31,674 nucleotides of DNA, from the NCBI GenBank assembly GCA_030618475.1, contig JAUXDG010000004.1, positions 1 to 31,674 of the forward strand, in the 5' to 3' direction. The first letter of the stretch is position 1. Each line of letters begins with the position of its first letter. Shown here piece by piece: positions 31,030-31,674 of this stretch. The notes under the pieces were generated by a model that had not been told where the DNA came from, made no database searches, and worked only from the letters and a program-made list of their open reading frames with translations. This DNA is from Gammaproteobacteria bacterium (GTDB taxonomy: Bacteria; Pseudomonadota; Gammaproteobacteria; DSM-19610). Position numbers and translations under genes: made by a program.

Positions 31030-31674
31030 CTTTTTCTTCCTTGGCGTAACGTGCCGGCATCAGTTCGGACAAGGTTGTCATGCTTTTTCTCACCCACGTG
31101 TCGTAAATCCCGCCTGCGACACGCCGGGCATTGGTTTCATGCACTTCAATCGCTTTTTCCTCAAAGGGATAGGCCTGTTCCTCAAGCAGAATTTCGTACT
31201 GCTCCAGTTCCTCGGTGTTGAGATTGCGCGGACGTTCAGACGACATCAGCGCCTGGCCGAAATCGGCATAAAGCTCTCCGATACGGAAGGTAGCCTGGGT
31301 GGTTACTTCCGATACTTTATAAGCGGCCGCTTCGTTGTAACCCTTTATCGTGGCCTTCATGAATTTTTTCTTGCGTGCCAGATGCTCCTTCAGCGGCTCC
31401 TGTAACCTGGTATTTTTGTAGGCTGCAAAGTCAGGCGCCACCAGCGCCAGCCGGGCGTGTGCGGCCAGGAAGCGGGTGCGGTCCGAACGATCTTTGCCGG
31501 CAGCGCGGTCGGCTTCGACAATCTGCTGCTGCCAGTAACGTTGCTTGCCGGGGTCATTGGCTTTCTCATTCAGTTTGACCAGCTGATAGCGGGCCTCCAT
31601 GGCTTGTTCTACAGGCCGGGGAAACTGTTTGACAAAGTGCCCGTAAGCCTCGATCGATTGCTTGTCGCGTCCCG
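31001..31674 (-). CDS. Helical-repeat (TPR-like) protein, 5' end outside the window
   Basis: Only the C-terminal 223 residues are visible, read from the window edge without interruption (first full codon 31672). The sequence is almost entirely amphipathic helix with a TPR-like pattern: IEAYGHFVKQFPRPVEQAMEARYQLVKL near the visible start, then charged helices up to the C-terminal ARYAKEEKGENFVAIL. It is the first visible gene of the minus-strand operon, and its 3' end overlaps the TPR lipoprotein start. The length and N-terminal features are unknown, so whether it is secreted or membrane-bound cannot be judged. Confidence 0.8.
   Translation of the reverse strand, partial: GRDKQSIEAYGHFVKQFPRPVEQAMEARYQLVKLNEKANDPGKQRYWQQQIVEADRAAGKDRSDRTRFLAAHARLALVAPDFAAYKNTRLQEPLKEHLARKKKFMKATIKGYNEAAAYKVSEVTTQATFRIGELYADFGQALMSSERPRNLNTEELEQYEILLEEQAYPFEEKAIEVHETNARRVAGGIYDTWVRKSMTTLSELMPARYAKEEKGENFVAILQ

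Overview
The window reads as about 31.7 kb of chromosome from a gammaproteobacterium of moderately high GC. The basis is the recognisable gammaproteobacterial gene order yicC-gmk-rpoZ-spoT-ridA-recG, plus mutM near coaD, rph-rdgB-hemW, a YfhL/Alvin-type 2[4Fe-4S] ferredoxin, a DUF3135 gene and UbiA of the ubiquinone pathway. A Chromatiales-like (often sulfur-oxidising) lineage is a reasonable guess, but no gene here proves it. I see no rRNA, tRNA, CRISPR array, prophage or intact insertion sequence. The first and last genes are cut by the window ends.

Layout. 1-3431: phosphoglycerate mutase (5'-truncated) and a PfkB-family sugar-phosphate kinase, converging on a KirBac-type potassium channel. 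3432-4433: a small secreted or membrane protein and a repeat-rich spacer (42-bp tandem repeat, palindromes, a short element with terminal inverted repeats). 4434-9728: mutM, then gamma-glutamyltranspeptidase, ferredoxin and coaD on the minus strand, a nucleotidyltransferase-like conserved protein, and a short malic enzyme. 9767-13600: a minus-strand series of secreted nuclease, rpmE, DUF3135, CPXCG protein, hemW and rdgB, continuing upstream into rph. 14404-14605 is a MITE-like element. 14610-16432 is a PP2C phosphatase/Ser-Thr kinase pair. 16550-23230 is the plus-strand yicC-gmk-rpoZ-spoT-ridA-recG block, interrupted by a 64-nt hairpin at the spoT stop codon. 23231-26462 is accessory: an AT-rich hemG, a membrane protein resembling an M48 peptidase that has lost its HExxH motif, and a secreted protein with a possible Cys-His-Asp triad. 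ubiA follows. 27383-31674 is one minus-strand operon: TPR protein, TPR lipoprotein, small exported protein, ExbB/TolQ, two ExbD/TolR and an AgmX/TonB-like protein. It looks like a proton-driven envelope machine.

The strongest unusual signal is a repeated arrangement. Two perfect intrinsic-terminator hairpins (6922-6946 and 10506-10534) lie inside the first codons of exported proteins. In both cases the start codon overlaps the upstream stop by one base, and the hairpin begins exactly 24 nt past that stop, at codon 9. The A-tract encodes Lys of the signal-peptide n-region and the T-tract encodes Phe of the hydrophobic region. Other notable points: a REP-like palindrome lying in frame inside a signal-peptide coding region (30330-30385); a paired ExbD set in which one member has Asn where the transmembrane Asp is expected; a PfkB kinase without the NxxE motif; and several distinct families of short inverted repeats.
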